A stretch of DNA of 64,000 nucleotides from Polyangiaceae bacterium. Lineage in GTDB: Bacteria; Myxococcota_A; Polyangia; Polyangiales; Polyangiaceae. The notes under the pieces are model-generated. The model saw only the letters and a list, made by a program, of their open reading frames with translations, made no database searches and had not been told where the DNA came from. The position numbers and the translations under genes were made by a program. The stretch covers positions 62,001-126,000 of the forward strand of contig CANJMI010000004.1 of the NCBI GenBank assembly GCA_947475525.1. Direction: 5' to 3'. Below are positions 32,726 to 42,300 of this stretch, one piece after another (positions within the stretch are counted from its first letter, which is position 1; each line of letters opens with the position of its first letter).

Positions 32726-33586
32726 ATGGTCACAACGTTTCTCTCCTCCCCTACGCTCGAGGCTGCCCGACGCGCGGCCCGCCTTTTTCGCCGCTACGAT
32801 CCGGACAGCTTGGACAACCGCGATGAGTCTGCGATCCAGCGGTTCGTCTCGACGGTGGCGCCGCTTATCCGTCGCTACTTTCGCGCGCAGGTCACGGGTC
32901 TCGAGCGCATTCCCGAGGGCGCAGGTCTCTATGTGGGCAACCACAACGGCGGGGGGCTCATGCCGGACGCGTATCTCTTCGGCGCTGCGGTCTACGAAGC
33001 GCGCGGGCTCGCCGACCTGCCCTACACTCTCGCCCACGACATCGTCGTCAGCTGGCCGCTCCTCCACCAGTTCTTCGTGCCGTTCGGTGCCGTACGGGCC
33101 TGCCCCGGGAACGCCGCGCGCCTGTGCCGCGCAGGCAAGAAGATGCTCGTGTATCCCGGGGGCGACGCCGAGGCGATGCGCCCCTTCCGTGACCGGAACC
33201 GCATCGTATTCGGCGCGCGCCGTGGCTACGTGAAGCTTGCACTCCGTCACGGTGTCCCGATCATTCCGGTCGTCGCGCACGGCGCCCACAACACCGCGAT
33301 GATCCTCGACGATGGTCAATGGCTCGTGAAATGGCTCGGGCTCGACCGCAGGCTGCGCCTCAACGCGTGGCCAACCACGCTGAGCTTTCCGTGGGGCCTC
33401 ACCTTCGGCCCGCCGCCTCCGTACGTGCCGTTTCCAACACGAATTCGCGTCGAGATCCTCGCGCCTATCCGCTTTGACCGCGAGGGCGACGAGGCCGCGA
33501 GCGACAGCGCGTACGTCGAAGCGTGCCATCTCGCCGTGCTCGGAGCGATGCAAGGCGCGATGGACCGAATGGCCGCTACGGCTTAA
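32726..33586 (+). CDS. Lysophospholipid acyltransferase-like (PlsC superfamily) protein
   Basis: 286 residues. The PlsC block I is varied: VGNHNGGGLMPD in place of NHxxxxD spacing (His and Asp kept), then FGAVRA, MLVYPGGDAEAMRPF (block III-like) and PIIPVVAHGAHNT. This form is close to acyltransferases of the diacylglycerol/wax-ester group. ATG at 32726 is chosen because the earlier ATG at 32678 lies inside the operator. Regulation by a TetR-type fatty acid or steroid sensor is inferred from the operator; the regulator is not adjacent. Confidence 0.85.
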   Translation: MVTTFLSSPTLEAARRAARLFRRYDPDSLDNRDESAIQRFVSTVAPLIRRYFRAQVTGLERIPEGAGLYVGNHNGGGLMPDAYLFGAAVYEARGLADLPYTLAHDIVVSWPLLHQFFVPFGAVRACPGNAARLCRAGKKMLVYPGGDAEAMRPFRDRNRIVFGARRGYVKLALRHGVPIIPVVAHGAHNTAMILDDGQWLVKWLGLDRRLRLNAWPTTLSFPWGLTFGPPPPYVPFPTRIRVEILAPIRFDREGDEAASDSAYVEACHLAVLGAMQGAMDRMAATA

Positions 33587-33623
33587 CTTCCACCGATGCT
33601 CGGCCGGGTTGTTAGGATGCGCC

Positions 33624-35153
33624 ATGCTTCGTAGCCGAGCCGCGTTAGCCTCGGTCCTCGCGACGACTTCGGTCCTCGCGCTGGGCCTCGCGCTGCGTCG
33701 TCCGATCGGTGGCCACGCAACGTCCGAACGCGGCGACGTCGGCCATCAAACCGGGCGCGATGGAGCACGCGCGGAGCACAAGGTTGCGCCCATCCACGCG
33801 CCGCCACGGCCTCATCCCGCGCGGTGGCTCGCTTTTGGCGGAGGGGCCGAGCCGTCGAGCAATCAGGTCTCGATGGAGAACGACTTTGCGCTCGCAGGCG
33901 AGGTATTCGGTCCCGGTGGCCTGTTGCTCTACGCAGGCGGCCCTGGCACCGAAGGGGTCTACGAGCTCGATGAGGCCGCGCCAAAAGATGAGCTCGCGCT
34001 CGAGCTTTCGGACATCCTCGCCCCTCATGGCGGGCGTGACGCGCGCTACCGACGCACCCGCCTCGAGCCGCACGGCGCGGCCACGCGTGAAAGCATTCGG
34101 TCGGCGCTTGCGGAGGAGCTCGCGAGTCCGGGTGCCCCGCTGCTCGTCTACATCGATTGCCACGGCGATGGGGGCGTCACCGTGCTGGACAACAGCCTCG
34201 CGACCTGGGGCGGCGACGCGCTGACCGTGAAAGAGCTCACCTCGATCTTGGACGGCGCAAAACGACCGGTGCGCCTCGTGGTCAGCGCGTGCTTCTCGGG
34301 CGGACTCGCGGAGCTCGCGTTCCGAGGCGGAACACCGGAGGGCGGTGGCACCGATAAGGATCGGTGCGGCTTGTTCGCGAGCACGTGGGACCTCGAGGCA
34401 ACGGGCTGTGATCCCGATCCCGATCGACGCAACCACGACGGTTATGCCGTTCATTTTCTCCATGCCCTCCGCGGCACCGACCGCGATGGCAAGCGGCTTC
34501 AGGTCGACCTCGACAAGGATGGCCACGTGTCGCTGCTCGAGGCCCACACCCAAGCGCGCATTGGCTCGCAAGGCCTCGACGTTCCGACATCGACTTCGGA
34601 GCGGTGGCTGCGTGCGGTCGCTCCCATTCGAGGCGGCGGCTTGCCCTTTTCGCTGCGTGAAGAGGACGCGACGATCGCCGCACTGACGGTGCAACTGGAG
34701 CTTCTCGGTGACGCCGCGACCGTCGAGGCCGACGCCCGCAAGCGCTTGGACGAGCTCGAAACCCGTTACGCCTCACTCGCCGAATCGGAGAGCCAGGCAA
34801 ACGAGGAGCTCGAGCGAGCCCGCGCGACCATGACCGGAGAGTTGCTCGCGCGGTGGCCCGTTCTCGAGGACGCTTGGCACGCCGAATTCGCCGCGACCCT
34901 CGCCCGCGAACGCACCGCGATCGAGCAATTTATCGAAGGAAGTGGAGCCTACGCGCGTTTTGTCCGGACGCGGGAGCGAGCTCAGCGAAGTTCCGACGAG
35001 GCGCTCGATGCGGCACTCGACCGAGCCCCCGTGGAACGCCTCGTGCGCGCGATCGACAACCGTGTGCTCGCCGGGCGACTGAAGCACAAGGGCGGCGCCG
35101 ACTGGGACCATTACGAGAAGCTCCTCCGCTGCGAACGAAGCCACTTGCCGTGA
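33624..35153 (+). CDS. Caspase-like (clan CD, C13/C14-type) protein
   Basis: 509 residues: N-terminal hydrophobic signal or anchor (about 5-25), a domain (about 65-345) with LAFGGGAEPSSNQVSME, the catalytic-type His in YIDCHGDGG (H180) and Cys in VVSACFSGG (C223), and a charged helical C-terminal part (about 370-490) with probable coiled coil. Spacing of the His-Gly and Cys-Phe-Ser-Gly-Gly motifs fits caspase-like proteases; similar proteins in myxobacteria are called caspase family. Location periplasmic or outside, by inference. No toxin or effector genes flank it. Confidence 0.75.
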   Translation: MLRSRAALASVLATTSVLALGLALRRPIGGHATSERGDVGHQTGRDGARAEHKVAPIHAPPRPHPARWLAFGGGAEPSSNQVSMENDFALAGEVFGPGGLLLYAGGPGTEGVYELDEAAPKDELALELSDILAPHGGRDARYRRTRLEPHGAATRESIRSALAEELASPGAPLLVYIDCHGDGGVTVLDNSLATWGGDALTVKELTSILDGAKRPVRLVVSACFSGGLAELAFRGGTPEGGGTDKDRCGLFASTWDLEATGCDPDPDRRNHDGYAVHFLHALRGTDRDGKRLQVDLDKDGHVSLLEAHTQARIGSQGLDVPTSTSERWLRAVAPIRGGGLPFSLREEDATIAALTVQLELLGDAATVEADARKRLDELETRYASLAESESQANEELERARATMTGELLARWPVLEDAWHAEFAATLARERTAIEQFIEGSGAYARFVRTRERAQRSSDEALDAALDRAPVERLVRAIDNRVLAGRLKHKGGADWDHYEKLLRCERSHLP

Positions 35154-35183
35154 AGGGCGTGTCGCATCATACGCCTTGCAACC

Positions 35184-35990
35184 ATGGAAGGACGCGTGCT
35201 CATCGTCGCGGGCTCGGACTCCGGAGGCGGAGCCGGGGTCCAAGGTGACATCAAGACCGTGACCGCGCTCGGCTCCTATGCCGCAACCGCGATAACGGCG
35301 CTCACGGCGCAGAACACGCGCGGCGTCTTCGGGGTCGTGCCGGTCGAGCCCGCGTTCGTGATGCGGCAGATTGAGGTGGTACTCGCCGACATCGGTGCGG
35401 ACTGCATCAAGACAGGCATGCTGTTCTCGGCGGCGATCATCGATGCGGTGGTCCGCGCGTTCGAGAAGTACGCCCGCGGGATCCCGCTCGTCGTCGATCC
35501 GGTGATGGTCGCGAAAGGCGGCGCCGTGTTACTCGAACCGGAAGCTCGCGCGCTCTTCGAGCTGCGGCTCTTGCCCATAGCCTCGCTCCTGACGCCCAAC
35601 GCGCCCGAGGCCGAAGCGCTGACGGGGCTCCCCGTGCGAGACGTGCAAGACATGCAGCGCGCAGCCGACGTGCTGCTCACCAAAGGCGCGAGCGCCGTTC
35701 TGATCAAAGGTGGGCACTTGCCAGGCGACCGCGTGTACGACCTTCTGCGCACCGCCGACGGCGCCGAGCGGTGGTTCGACGGACCCCGAATCGAGTCGCG
35801 GAGCACGCACGGCACGGGCTGCGCACTCGCTTCGGGCATCGCGGCTGGCCTCGCCCGCGGACTGCGCTTGGAGGACGCCGTCGCCCGAGCGCGCGACTAC
35901 GTCGTGGAGGCGATCCGACGTGCACCCGACCTCGGGACGGGAGCGGGCCCACTGAACCACGCGCATTCATTCGAGCCGACGGCGAACTGA
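35184..35990 (+). CDS. thiD: Hydroxymethylpyrimidine/phosphomethylpyrimidine kinase
   Basis: 268 residues. Two phosphorylations of the pyrimidine branch of thiamine biosynthesis. Family motifs: LIVAGSDSGGGAGVQGDIKT at the N-terminus, AITALTAQNTRGV, DCIKTGMLFS, PLVVDPVMVAKGGA, LLTPNAPEAEALTG, and the anion hole STHGTGCALASGIAAGLARG. Not in a thiamine operon here and no TPP riboswitch was recognised in the 30-bp leader. Confidence 0.96.
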   Translation: MEGRVLIVAGSDSGGGAGVQGDIKTVTALGSYAATAITALTAQNTRGVFGVVPVEPAFVMRQIEVVLADIGADCIKTGMLFSAAIIDAVVRAFEKYARGIPLVVDPVMVAKGGAVLLEPEARALFELRLLPIASLLTPNAPEAEALTGLPVRDVQDMQRAADVLLTKGASAVLIKGGHLPGDRVYDLLRTADGAERWFDGPRIESRSTHGTGCALASGIAAGLARGLRLEDAVARARDYVVEAIRRAPDLGTGAGPLNHAHSFEPTAN

Positions 35991-36026
35991 AGCGACACGC
36001 GAAAGAAGGCGTGTACACTCGCCCGC

Positions 36027-37502
36027 ATGCTTAAATCGCATGCAGAGAAGTTCGGCCTCGCCTGCCTCGTCTCCTGCCTCGTAGCGTGCGGGACGGAGCC
36101 CGCGGCAAGCGAGCGCGAACGGCTCGGCGTGACGGAGTCGTCGATCATCAACGGGGCACCCGATGCCGGGCACCCGATGGTCGTCGCATACCTTCACAAC
36201 GGCTCGATTTGTTCGTCGACGATCGTCGCGGTCAAGGGGTCGACGGGCTACGCGCTGACCGCGGCCCATTGCGTCGGCTCGGAGCTCGGCGAGCTCAGTG
36301 TCGGCTCGGACATCAACGCTCCGACAAAGAAGTACACCGTCACCCAGGCGCTCGCGCACCCTGGTTACAAGACCTCGGGCGTCTACGACGTCGCGATGCT
36401 GAAATTCAATGGCGCGGACGGCGCGACGCCGATCATGCCGGTCCTCACCCCACAGCTCGACGACCTGAAGTCGGCGACCACGCTCGACGTGATTGGTTTT
36501 GGAAAAACCGAAGACGGTGGCGGCCAGGTCGGGGTGAAACACCACAAGTTCTTATCCGTTAAAGACGTGACCCCACTCCGCCTCATCTACGATCAGCAAG
36601 CCGGCGGCCTCTGCTCGGGGGACAGTGGCGGTCCCAGCAGCTACTACCCGAACATCGAATACGTCGCAGGCGTGCACTCGTACGTCGCGAGCAACAACGG
36701 CAGCTGCCTCGTCGAAGGCGCGGACATCCGCGTCAGCCCGTTCGTCGATACGTTCATCATGCCGTTCATCAACGGGCAGCCGATCGGCACGCTTACGTGC
36801 GATCAGTGCACCGAAGCGCACACCGCGAACGGTCTCTGCTCGAATGCAGTCGGGGCCTGCTACGCGGACAAGCAATGTCCGAGCTACCAAGCCTGCACGC
36901 AAGGCTGCAAGACGAACGGATGCGTCGTCGAGTGCAAGGCGAAGTACCCGGCCGGCGCGATCCTCTACGACGCCATTTTTGCTTGCGTTTGCGACACGGG
37001 GTGCGCCGTCGAGTGCGAGAAGGCGTCCTTCTGCAACGCGCCACAGTGCGGGCTTTCCGCCGCCAAACCCGCGTGCCAGTCGTGCTTCGAAGCGAGCTGC
37101 TGCGCCGAGGCCCAGGCGTGTTCGGAAAACGCGACGTGCATCGACTGCCAGAGCTCACTCGTCCCCGGCGCGGGCTGCAAGGCTGATCCGGTGACGCAAG
37201 CCTACGAGGACTGCCTCGCGACCTCTTGCAGCGATGCCTGCGGCATCCCTTCGAGCTCGAGTGGTGGGCCGGGGGCGACGTCGGCCGCCTCGGGTGGAGG
37301 GTCGAGCGGCCTCGGCGGTGGCGACGCGGTGGCCTCATCGACGAACGTGGGCGCCGGCGGCGCCGGACCGACGGGTGAAACGATCACCGTGAGCGCGTGC
37401 AGCGCAAGTGCGGGCCGGGCGAACGGTCACGCGAACGGGTGGGTCTTGGCCGGGCTCATCGGCGCAGCCTGGATCCTCCGCCGCGAACGGCCGCGCGGCT
37501 GA
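36027..37502 (+). CDS. Secreted trypsin-like serine protease with Cys-rich domain and MYXO-CTERM-like tail
   Basis: 491 residues. Lipobox-like LVAC (Cys21), S1 protease domain (about 40-255) with mature-type IINGAPDAG, H81 in LTAAHC, D121 in YDVAML, S200 in CSGDSGGP: triad complete. A Cys-rich region (about 255-405, over 30 Cys) of short repeats such as CSNAVGACYADKQCPSYQAC follows, then Ser/Gly linker, and a final Cys-hydrophobic-Arg run (ANGWVLAGLIGAAWILRRERP) like the MYXO-CTERM sorting signal. Probably surface displayed; target unknown. Confidence 0.9.
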   Translation: MLKSHAEKFGLACLVSCLVACGTEPAASERERLGVTESSIINGAPDAGHPMVVAYLHNGSICSSTIVAVKGSTGYALTAAHCVGSELGELSVGSDINAPTKKYTVTQALAHPGYKTSGVYDVAMLKFNGADGATPIMPVLTPQLDDLKSATTLDVIGFGKTEDGGGQVGVKHHKFLSVKDVTPLRLIYDQQAGGLCSGDSGGPSSYYPNIEYVAGVHSYVASNNGSCLVEGADIRVSPFVDTFIMPFINGQPIGTLTCDQCTEAHTANGLCSNAVGACYADKQCPSYQACTQGCKTNGCVVECKAKYPAGAILYDAIFACVCDTGCAVECEKASFCNAPQCGLSAAKPACQSCFEASCCAEAQACSENATCIDCQSSLVPGAGCKADPVTQAYEDCLATSCSDACGIPSSSSGGPGATSAASGGGSSGLGGGDAVASSTNVGAGGAGPTGETITVSACSASAGRANGHANGWVLAGLIGAAWILRRERPRG

Positions 37503-37573
37503 GCGATCGCCCTCCCGGTCGAGTAGCCGATGCACCCGGAGATGAGCCGGGCTAGCGTCCGCAGTCTCTCGCC

Positions 37574-40500
37574 ATGTCTGCATTGACCGTCCGTAAGCAC
37601 GTTGCCATCGCGCTGGTTTCGGCAGCCGTAGTGCTGCTCCAAATTGCCGTGACCCGCATCCTGAGCGTGGTGCTCTGGTACCACTGGGCATTCTTCGCGA
37701 TCTCGTTGTCGATGCTCGGGATGGGGGCCCCGGGCGCTTGGCTCGCCTTGACGAAGCGCCGCCCCTCGCTCGATCGCGTGCTGCTTGCGGCGGGCATTCT
37801 CGTGCCGGTCGGCGTTGCCGCCATGGTCCGCGGCCAGCACCTGTTTGGCAACTTGGCGATCGTGTTTTGCATGCTCTGCCTCCTCCCGGCGCTCTTGTGC
37901 CTCGGCACGGCGGTGTGCCTCCTTCTCCTCGAGGCCGAAGGGCTCGCCGTCTCGAAAATGTATGGCTGCGATCTGCTCGGCGCGTGCCTCGGCGCGCTTT
38001 GCGTCGTGCCGCTGATGAACACGATAGGGACGCCCGAGCTTGCCGCGTGCGCGGGCTTTTTGCCGCTGCTCGCCCACGAACTCACCGCCCCCGAAGAGCG
38101 CCAGTGGATGGCCCGCGTCGCCGTGATCGCGCTCGGTGCGTCCATCGCGTGGGGTACGCCTTACCGCATCGAGTACACGAAGCTATACCGCGAAGAAGGC
38201 GCGCTTAAGCCGATGTTCGTGCGCTGGACGCCAACTGCCAGGCTTGCGGTATTTCGCTCGTTCCCGTGGTCCTCGGATGACTTCGGTTGGGGGCTTGGAA
38301 CGAAGGCTTCACCCGCCGCGGCCCCACAACAATATTGGCTCGAGCAAGACGCCTCGGCGGGAACACCCATCACCCGCTACGATGGCGACGACGCGAAGCT
38401 CGAGCACCTGAACTACGACGTCACGAGCGCGGTCTATCAACTGAAAAAACCGCGTTCCGTTGCGATCGTCGGAGCGGGTGGCGGGCGCGACATCCTCACC
38501 GCTCACCTCGCAGGAGCCGAGCACATCGATGCCATCGAGCTGAACGCGGGCATCGTCTCTGCGATGCGCGAGCAGTTCTCGGCGTTCAACGGCGGCGTGT
38601 ACGATCTACCGGGGGTAACTCCGATCGTCGGCGAGGGGCGCAGCGTGCTCACGCGCTCGACGGGCGGCTACGACGTCATCCAGATCTCGATGATCGACAG
38701 CTGGGCGGCGACGGCCGCGGGTGCGTACTCGCTCTCCGAAAACAATCTCTACACGGTGGAGGCATACCGTCTCTACTTCCAACGCCTTGCCCCGCGCGGC
38801 ATCGTCTCGACGAGCCGGTGGCTCGCCGTCGACTTCGGTTTCGAAGTACCGCGCCTGCTGCTGCTCGTGCGAACGGCGCTCCTCGCGGAAGGCGTAACCG
38901 AACCTATGCGGCACATCGCCGTGCTCGAAGCCGGCAAGGTCGCGAGCATCCTGATGTCACGCGCGCCGTTCACGACGGAAGACCTCACCGCGCTACGACA
39001 GGTAGCCGAGACTCGCGGCTTCACCGTCGCGCTTCCGGCAGCGCCCAACGCGCCGACGCGGCGCTCCCTCACCCAGCTCATCGACCGAGGAGTCGCGTCC
39101 TTCGAGCAACAGGGATTTTCGCTCGCGCCTCCGACCGACGACAAGCCTTTCTACTTTCAGATGCTCTCGCCCTTTCGACAGCCGAGCGCCGCCGTCGTCG
39201 ACAAACTCGGGGTGAACGCGCAGTCCGTTCGCACGCTGCGAACGCTCATGGTCGTGATGCTGCTCGTCACGCTCGCCTTGTTTTTTGCGCCATTTGCAGC
39301 AAAACGCAGGCTCGAACGATCCGCGGACTTTTGGTCCGGCAGCGGCTACTTCCTCACCATCGGGCTCGCGTTCATGTTGCTCGAGATAGGCTGGCTCCAG
39401 CGTTGCGTGCTCTACCTCGGCCATCCGAGTCTCGCGGCGACCGCGGCACTCGGCTTCATCCTGCTCGGGGCGGGCACAGGCTCGATGCTCTCGCGCACGG
39501 TATCCCTCGCGAAAGCCGAACGTCTCGGCTGGATCCTCGCCGTAGCGTGCGCGCTCGTGAACTTCGCGATGGGTCCCATCATGGATGCCACGCTCGGACT
39601 CACGTCGCTGATTCGTTTGCTCGTGACCGGCGTGATGCTCGTGCCGGCAGGCATGCTGATGGGCTTCGCATTCCCCCTCGGCATGCAGGCCTTCAGCGAG
39701 ACGAACAAGGCGTGGTTTTGGGCGATCAACGGCGCGGCGAGCGTGCTTGCCAGCGTCGCGTCGCTGGCCCTCGCGATGGAGTTCGGCTTCCGGTGCGTCG
39801 GCTACCTCGGCGCGGGACTCTACGTGCCAGCGTGGCTGCTTCTTCGCGAGCGGCACCGTGGCCGGGCACTACGCACCGCACTCGTGACTGCGTGCGCACT
39901 GCCCCTCGCGGTCGTCAGCGTATCGCAAGCGTGGGATCTTGTAACCGCGGTCGCATCGCGCATCCGCTACCCCATCGACCTCGAGTGGATGGAAGGCGGC
40001 CAACTCATCACGGCGCAGCGGCTGATGGAAGGAAAGCCCATCTACGAAGCCTGCGCCGACGGCTTCATTCCGTTCGCCTACCCGCCGGTTCATGCGGCTT
40101 TGGTCGCGCTCGCCGGCAAGCTCTTCGGACTATCGTACCCAATCGCCCGCGGGGTGAGCGTGCTTGGCATCACGTGCGCATTCGCGCTTCTTTGCCGCGA
40201 ATCCTTCTGGAGTGCACGGCGCGGCGCACGAGGCTTTTATGCCGCCCTCGTGACGCTTGGCTGGCTCGCCGCAAGCTATACCGTCTCGGGCGCCTGGTAC
40301 GACATCGTCCGCGTGGACGCGACCTGCATGGGTCTGCTCGTCGCAGGCATGGTGATGTCCCTGCCCGCGATGACCCAGTCGATTCGCGCTCGACTCAGCG
40401 TAGGCCGGTCGCTCGCGGCTGCGCTCTTGCTCACAGGCGCGATGTACTCGAAGCAGTCGGCCGTGTTGTTCATGCCGTGGATTCTCGCCTTCGCGGTGTG

Positions 40501-41848
40501 GCGTGAACATCGCAGCGGCCTCCGGCTAGCGGCATTCGTCGCGCTGCTCGCGGGTGGCGCACTTCTCGCGATGAACGCAGCGTCACACGGGCAATTTTGG
40601 ATCTTGGTCTTCGAGGTGATGGGGCGCCACCCGCTCTTGCCGGAGCTCTTCGGCATGGCGTTCGTGGCGCTGCTCTTCTACGCGCCGTACACCGCGCTTA
40701 TGCCCGTGGTGGTGGGATGGCTCGGACTAAAGCGGAAGCTTGCGGTACGCGTCGCATTTTGGAGCGGGGTCGCCCTGAATGCCCTTGTCGTGTCGCTTTT
40801 TACGTCCTCGAAAGTCGGCGCCTACATCAACAACATCATGACGGCGGCGATCTTTCTGCCGGTCGCAACGATCATGCTCGGGGGGGCGTGGCTCGACTCG
40901 ATGCCACGACGCGACCCGCGGAGGCCACTTCTCGCATCGGGCGCGGCACTCGTCCTAGGCTTTCTGCTCTCCACCCAGCACTTCGACTTTAACGCGATCA
41001 TTCCGGCCCCGCGTGAATGGACGCGAGCGCAAGCGCTCGTCGAGTTCGTGAGAGAGCTCCCCGGAACGGTGCTCTTTCCGGCGCACAGCTTCATCCCGTA
41101 CCTCGCCGGAAAATCGAGCCCGCAACTCCACGAGCAAGGCTACGTCGACGTGATCGGTGCAGGCGTCGAGTCGATCGACGTTGCCACCTGCGCGGCCAAC
41201 GTCAACGCGCGGTGGCTTATCACCAACGATAGGACCGAGCCTCACTTTCAACGGTTGCTCGAGGTGGCCTACGAGCCGCGGCGTGAGCTGCCGCCGTTCA
41301 TCAAGATGGTCATCGGAAAGTACACAAGTCCGACGCGCGTCTACGAACGACGCCCCGGCGATCCGTGGCAAGCCAACCGGCGCAACACGCGACGTCTCTT
41401 TGACTTCGAGTCGGGCACGCTTGGCGGCTGGGAGCGCACCGGCAAGGCCTTCGAACCTGGCGTCACCGAAGCGGTCCTTGAACACCAGCAACCGATCGTC
41501 GGACACCTAGGCCACTGGCTCGTCAACTCCTACCACCCGACGATACTCGACGCCGCCACAGGCTCGCTCACTTCGCCGCCATTCACGATCGACCGCTCCC
41601 GCCTTGGATTTCGCGCGGGCGGCGGTCCTTCAAAAAATCTCCGCATCGAATTGCTCATCGAGGGCAAGGCCGTGACTTCGCTTGCTGGACCCGGGCCTGG
41701 CGCCATCGAGATGTTGACGCCGACTACGTGGGACGTGACGGCATGGCGCGGCGCGACTGCCCAGCTCGTCATTCGTGATGACGAACCTGGCGAGTGGGGG
41801 CACGTGACTGTCGATGCCTTCGAGCTCTTCGACCTGCCTGGGACCTGA
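37574..41848 (+). CDS. Three-part membrane fusion: spermidine-synthase-like MTase, GT-C glycosyltransferase-like, C-terminal beta-sandwich
   Basis: 1424 residues in one uninterrupted frame. Part 1 (1-760): about 6 N-terminal hydrophobic helices, a SAM/spermidine-synthase fold with AIVGAGGGRDIL (298-308) and IELN (321-324), YSLSENNLYTVEAYRLYFQRL, then about 6 helices (557-757). Part 2 (765-1130): a polytopic GT-C-like region with a loop at 800-840 reading PIDLEWMEGGQLITAQRLM and FIPFAYPP. Part 3 (1276-1424): FDFESGTLGGWERTG and further beta strands, like a carbohydrate-binding or CIA30-type sandwich. ATG at 37574. It ends 7 bp before the Nudix gene. Substrates unknown; the parts are normally separate proteins. 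Confidence 0.82.
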   Translation: MSALTVRKHVAIALVSAAVVLLQIAVTRILSVVLWYHWAFFAISLSMLGMGAPGAWLALTKRRPSLDRVLLAAGILVPVGVAAMVRGQHLFGNLAIVFCMLCLLPALLCLGTAVCLLLLEAEGLAVSKMYGCDLLGACLGALCVVPLMNTIGTPELAACAGFLPLLAHELTAPEERQWMARVAVIALGASIAWGTPYRIEYTKLYREEGALKPMFVRWTPTARLAVFRSFPWSSDDFGWGLGTKASPAAAPQQYWLEQDASAGTPITRYDGDDAKLEHLNYDVTSAVYQLKKPRSVAIVGAGGGRDILTAHLAGAEHIDAIELNAGIVSAMREQFSAFNGGVYDLPGVTPIVGEGRSVLTRSTGGYDVIQISMIDSWAATAAGAYSLSENNLYTVEAYRLYFQRLAPRGIVSTSRWLAVDFGFEVPRLLLLVRTALLAEGVTEPMRHIAVLEAGKVASILMSRAPFTTEDLTALRQVAETRGFTVALPAAPNAPTRRSLTQLIDRGVASFEQQGFSLAPPTDDKPFYFQMLSPFRQPSAAVVDKLGVNAQSVRTLRTLMVVMLLVTLALFFAPFAAKRRLERSADFWSGSGYFLTIGLAFMLLEIGWLQRCVLYLGHPSLAATAALGFILLGAGTGSMLSRTVSLAKAERLGWILAVACALVNFAMGPIMDATLGLTSLIRLLVTGVMLVPAGMLMGFAFPLGMQAFSETNKAWFWAINGAASVLASVASLALAMEFGFRCVGYLGAGLYVPAWLLLRERHRGRALRTALVTACALPLAVVSVSQAWDLVTAVASRIRYPIDLEWMEGGQLITAQRLMEGKPIYEACADGFIPFAYPPVHAALVALAGKLFGLSYPIARGVSVLGITCAFALLCRESFWSARRGARGFYAALVTLGWLAASYTVSGAWYDIVRVDATCMGLLVAGMVMSLPAMTQSIRARLSVGRSLAAALLLTGAMYSKQSAVLFMPWILAFAVWREHRSGLRLAAFVALLAGGALLAMNAASHGQFWILVFEVMGRHPLLPELFGMAFVALLFYAPYTALMPVVVGWLGLKRKLAVRVAFWSGVALNALVVSLFTSSKVGAYINNIMTAAIFLPVATIMLGGAWLDSMPRRDPRRPLLASGAALVLGFLLSTQHFDFNAIIPAPREWTRAQALVEFVRELPGTVLFPAHSFIPYLAGKSSPQLHEQGYVDVIGAGVESIDVATCAANVNARWLITNDRTEPHFQRLLEVAYEPRRELPPFIKMVIGKYTSPTRVYERRPGDPWQANRRNTRRLFDFESGTLGGWERTGKAFEPGVTEAVLEHQQPIVGHLGHWLVNSYHPTILDAATGSLTSPPFTIDRSRLGFRAGGGPSKNLRIELLIEGKAVTSLAGPGPGAIEMLTPTTWDVTAWRGATAQLVIRDDEPGEWGHVTVDAFELFDLPGT

Positions 41849-41855
41849 CGCGCCG

Positions 41856-42260
41856 ATGGCCAACGTCATTCGGGTCGTCGGCGGTGCGGTCACGCGCGAT
41901 GGAACGTGGCTCGCGGCCCAACGCAGCGCCACCATGGCGGAACCGCTCGCGTGGGAATTCCCTGGCGGAAAGGTCGAGCCCGGCGAGAGCGACGAACGCG
42001 CCCTTGTCCGTGAACTCTACGAAGAGCTCGGCGTCGATGTCGTGACCGGCCCACGAATTGGGAGTTCGTCGGTCGCACGCGGTGATCGGGTGATCGAGCT
42101 CATCGTCTACGAAGCGTACCTCGCCCGCGGTGAACCCCTCGCTACGGAGCACGCAGCGCTTGGGTGGTTCGAGCCCGCGGAGCTCCGCGCCCTCGACTGG
42201 GCAGAAGCGGACATCCCGATCGTGAGTGCGCTTCTGACAAAGCTCGCGTCGCAGGGGTGA
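41856..42260 (+). CDS. Nudix hydrolase, MutT-like
   Basis: 134 residues with the full Nudix box GGKVEPGESDERALVRELYEELGV (read GX5EX7REUXEEXGU) at about 40-63, and RVVGGAVTRDG at the N-terminus. Size and style fit (deoxy)nucleotide triphosphate pyrophosphatases that clean oxidised nucleotides; substrate not determined. ATG at 41856 chosen; it follows the fusion gene by 7 bp and could share its transcript. Confidence 0.9.
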   Translation: MANVIRVVGGAVTRDGTWLAAQRSATMAEPLAWEFPGGKVEPGESDERALVRELYEELGVDVVTGPRIGSSSVARGDRVIELIVYEAYLARGEPLATEHAALGWFEPAELRALDWAEADIPIVSALLTKLASQG

Positions 42261-42300
42261 CCCGACGCGGCAAGCGACAGCCCGCACCTCCAAACACAAC

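Noticed and set aside
32678-32728. ATG at 32678 as start of the acyltransferase
   Set aside because: It lies inside the palindromic operator; the ATG at 32726 gives the family-like protein start.
35154-35183. TPP riboswitch before thiD
   Set aside because: The gap is only 30 bp and lacks the conserved CTGAGA-type core.
38287-40506. 739-codon alternate frame inside the fusion gene
   Set aside because: Arg/His/Ala-rich composition typical of shadow frames; the main frame has motifs and helices along its length.
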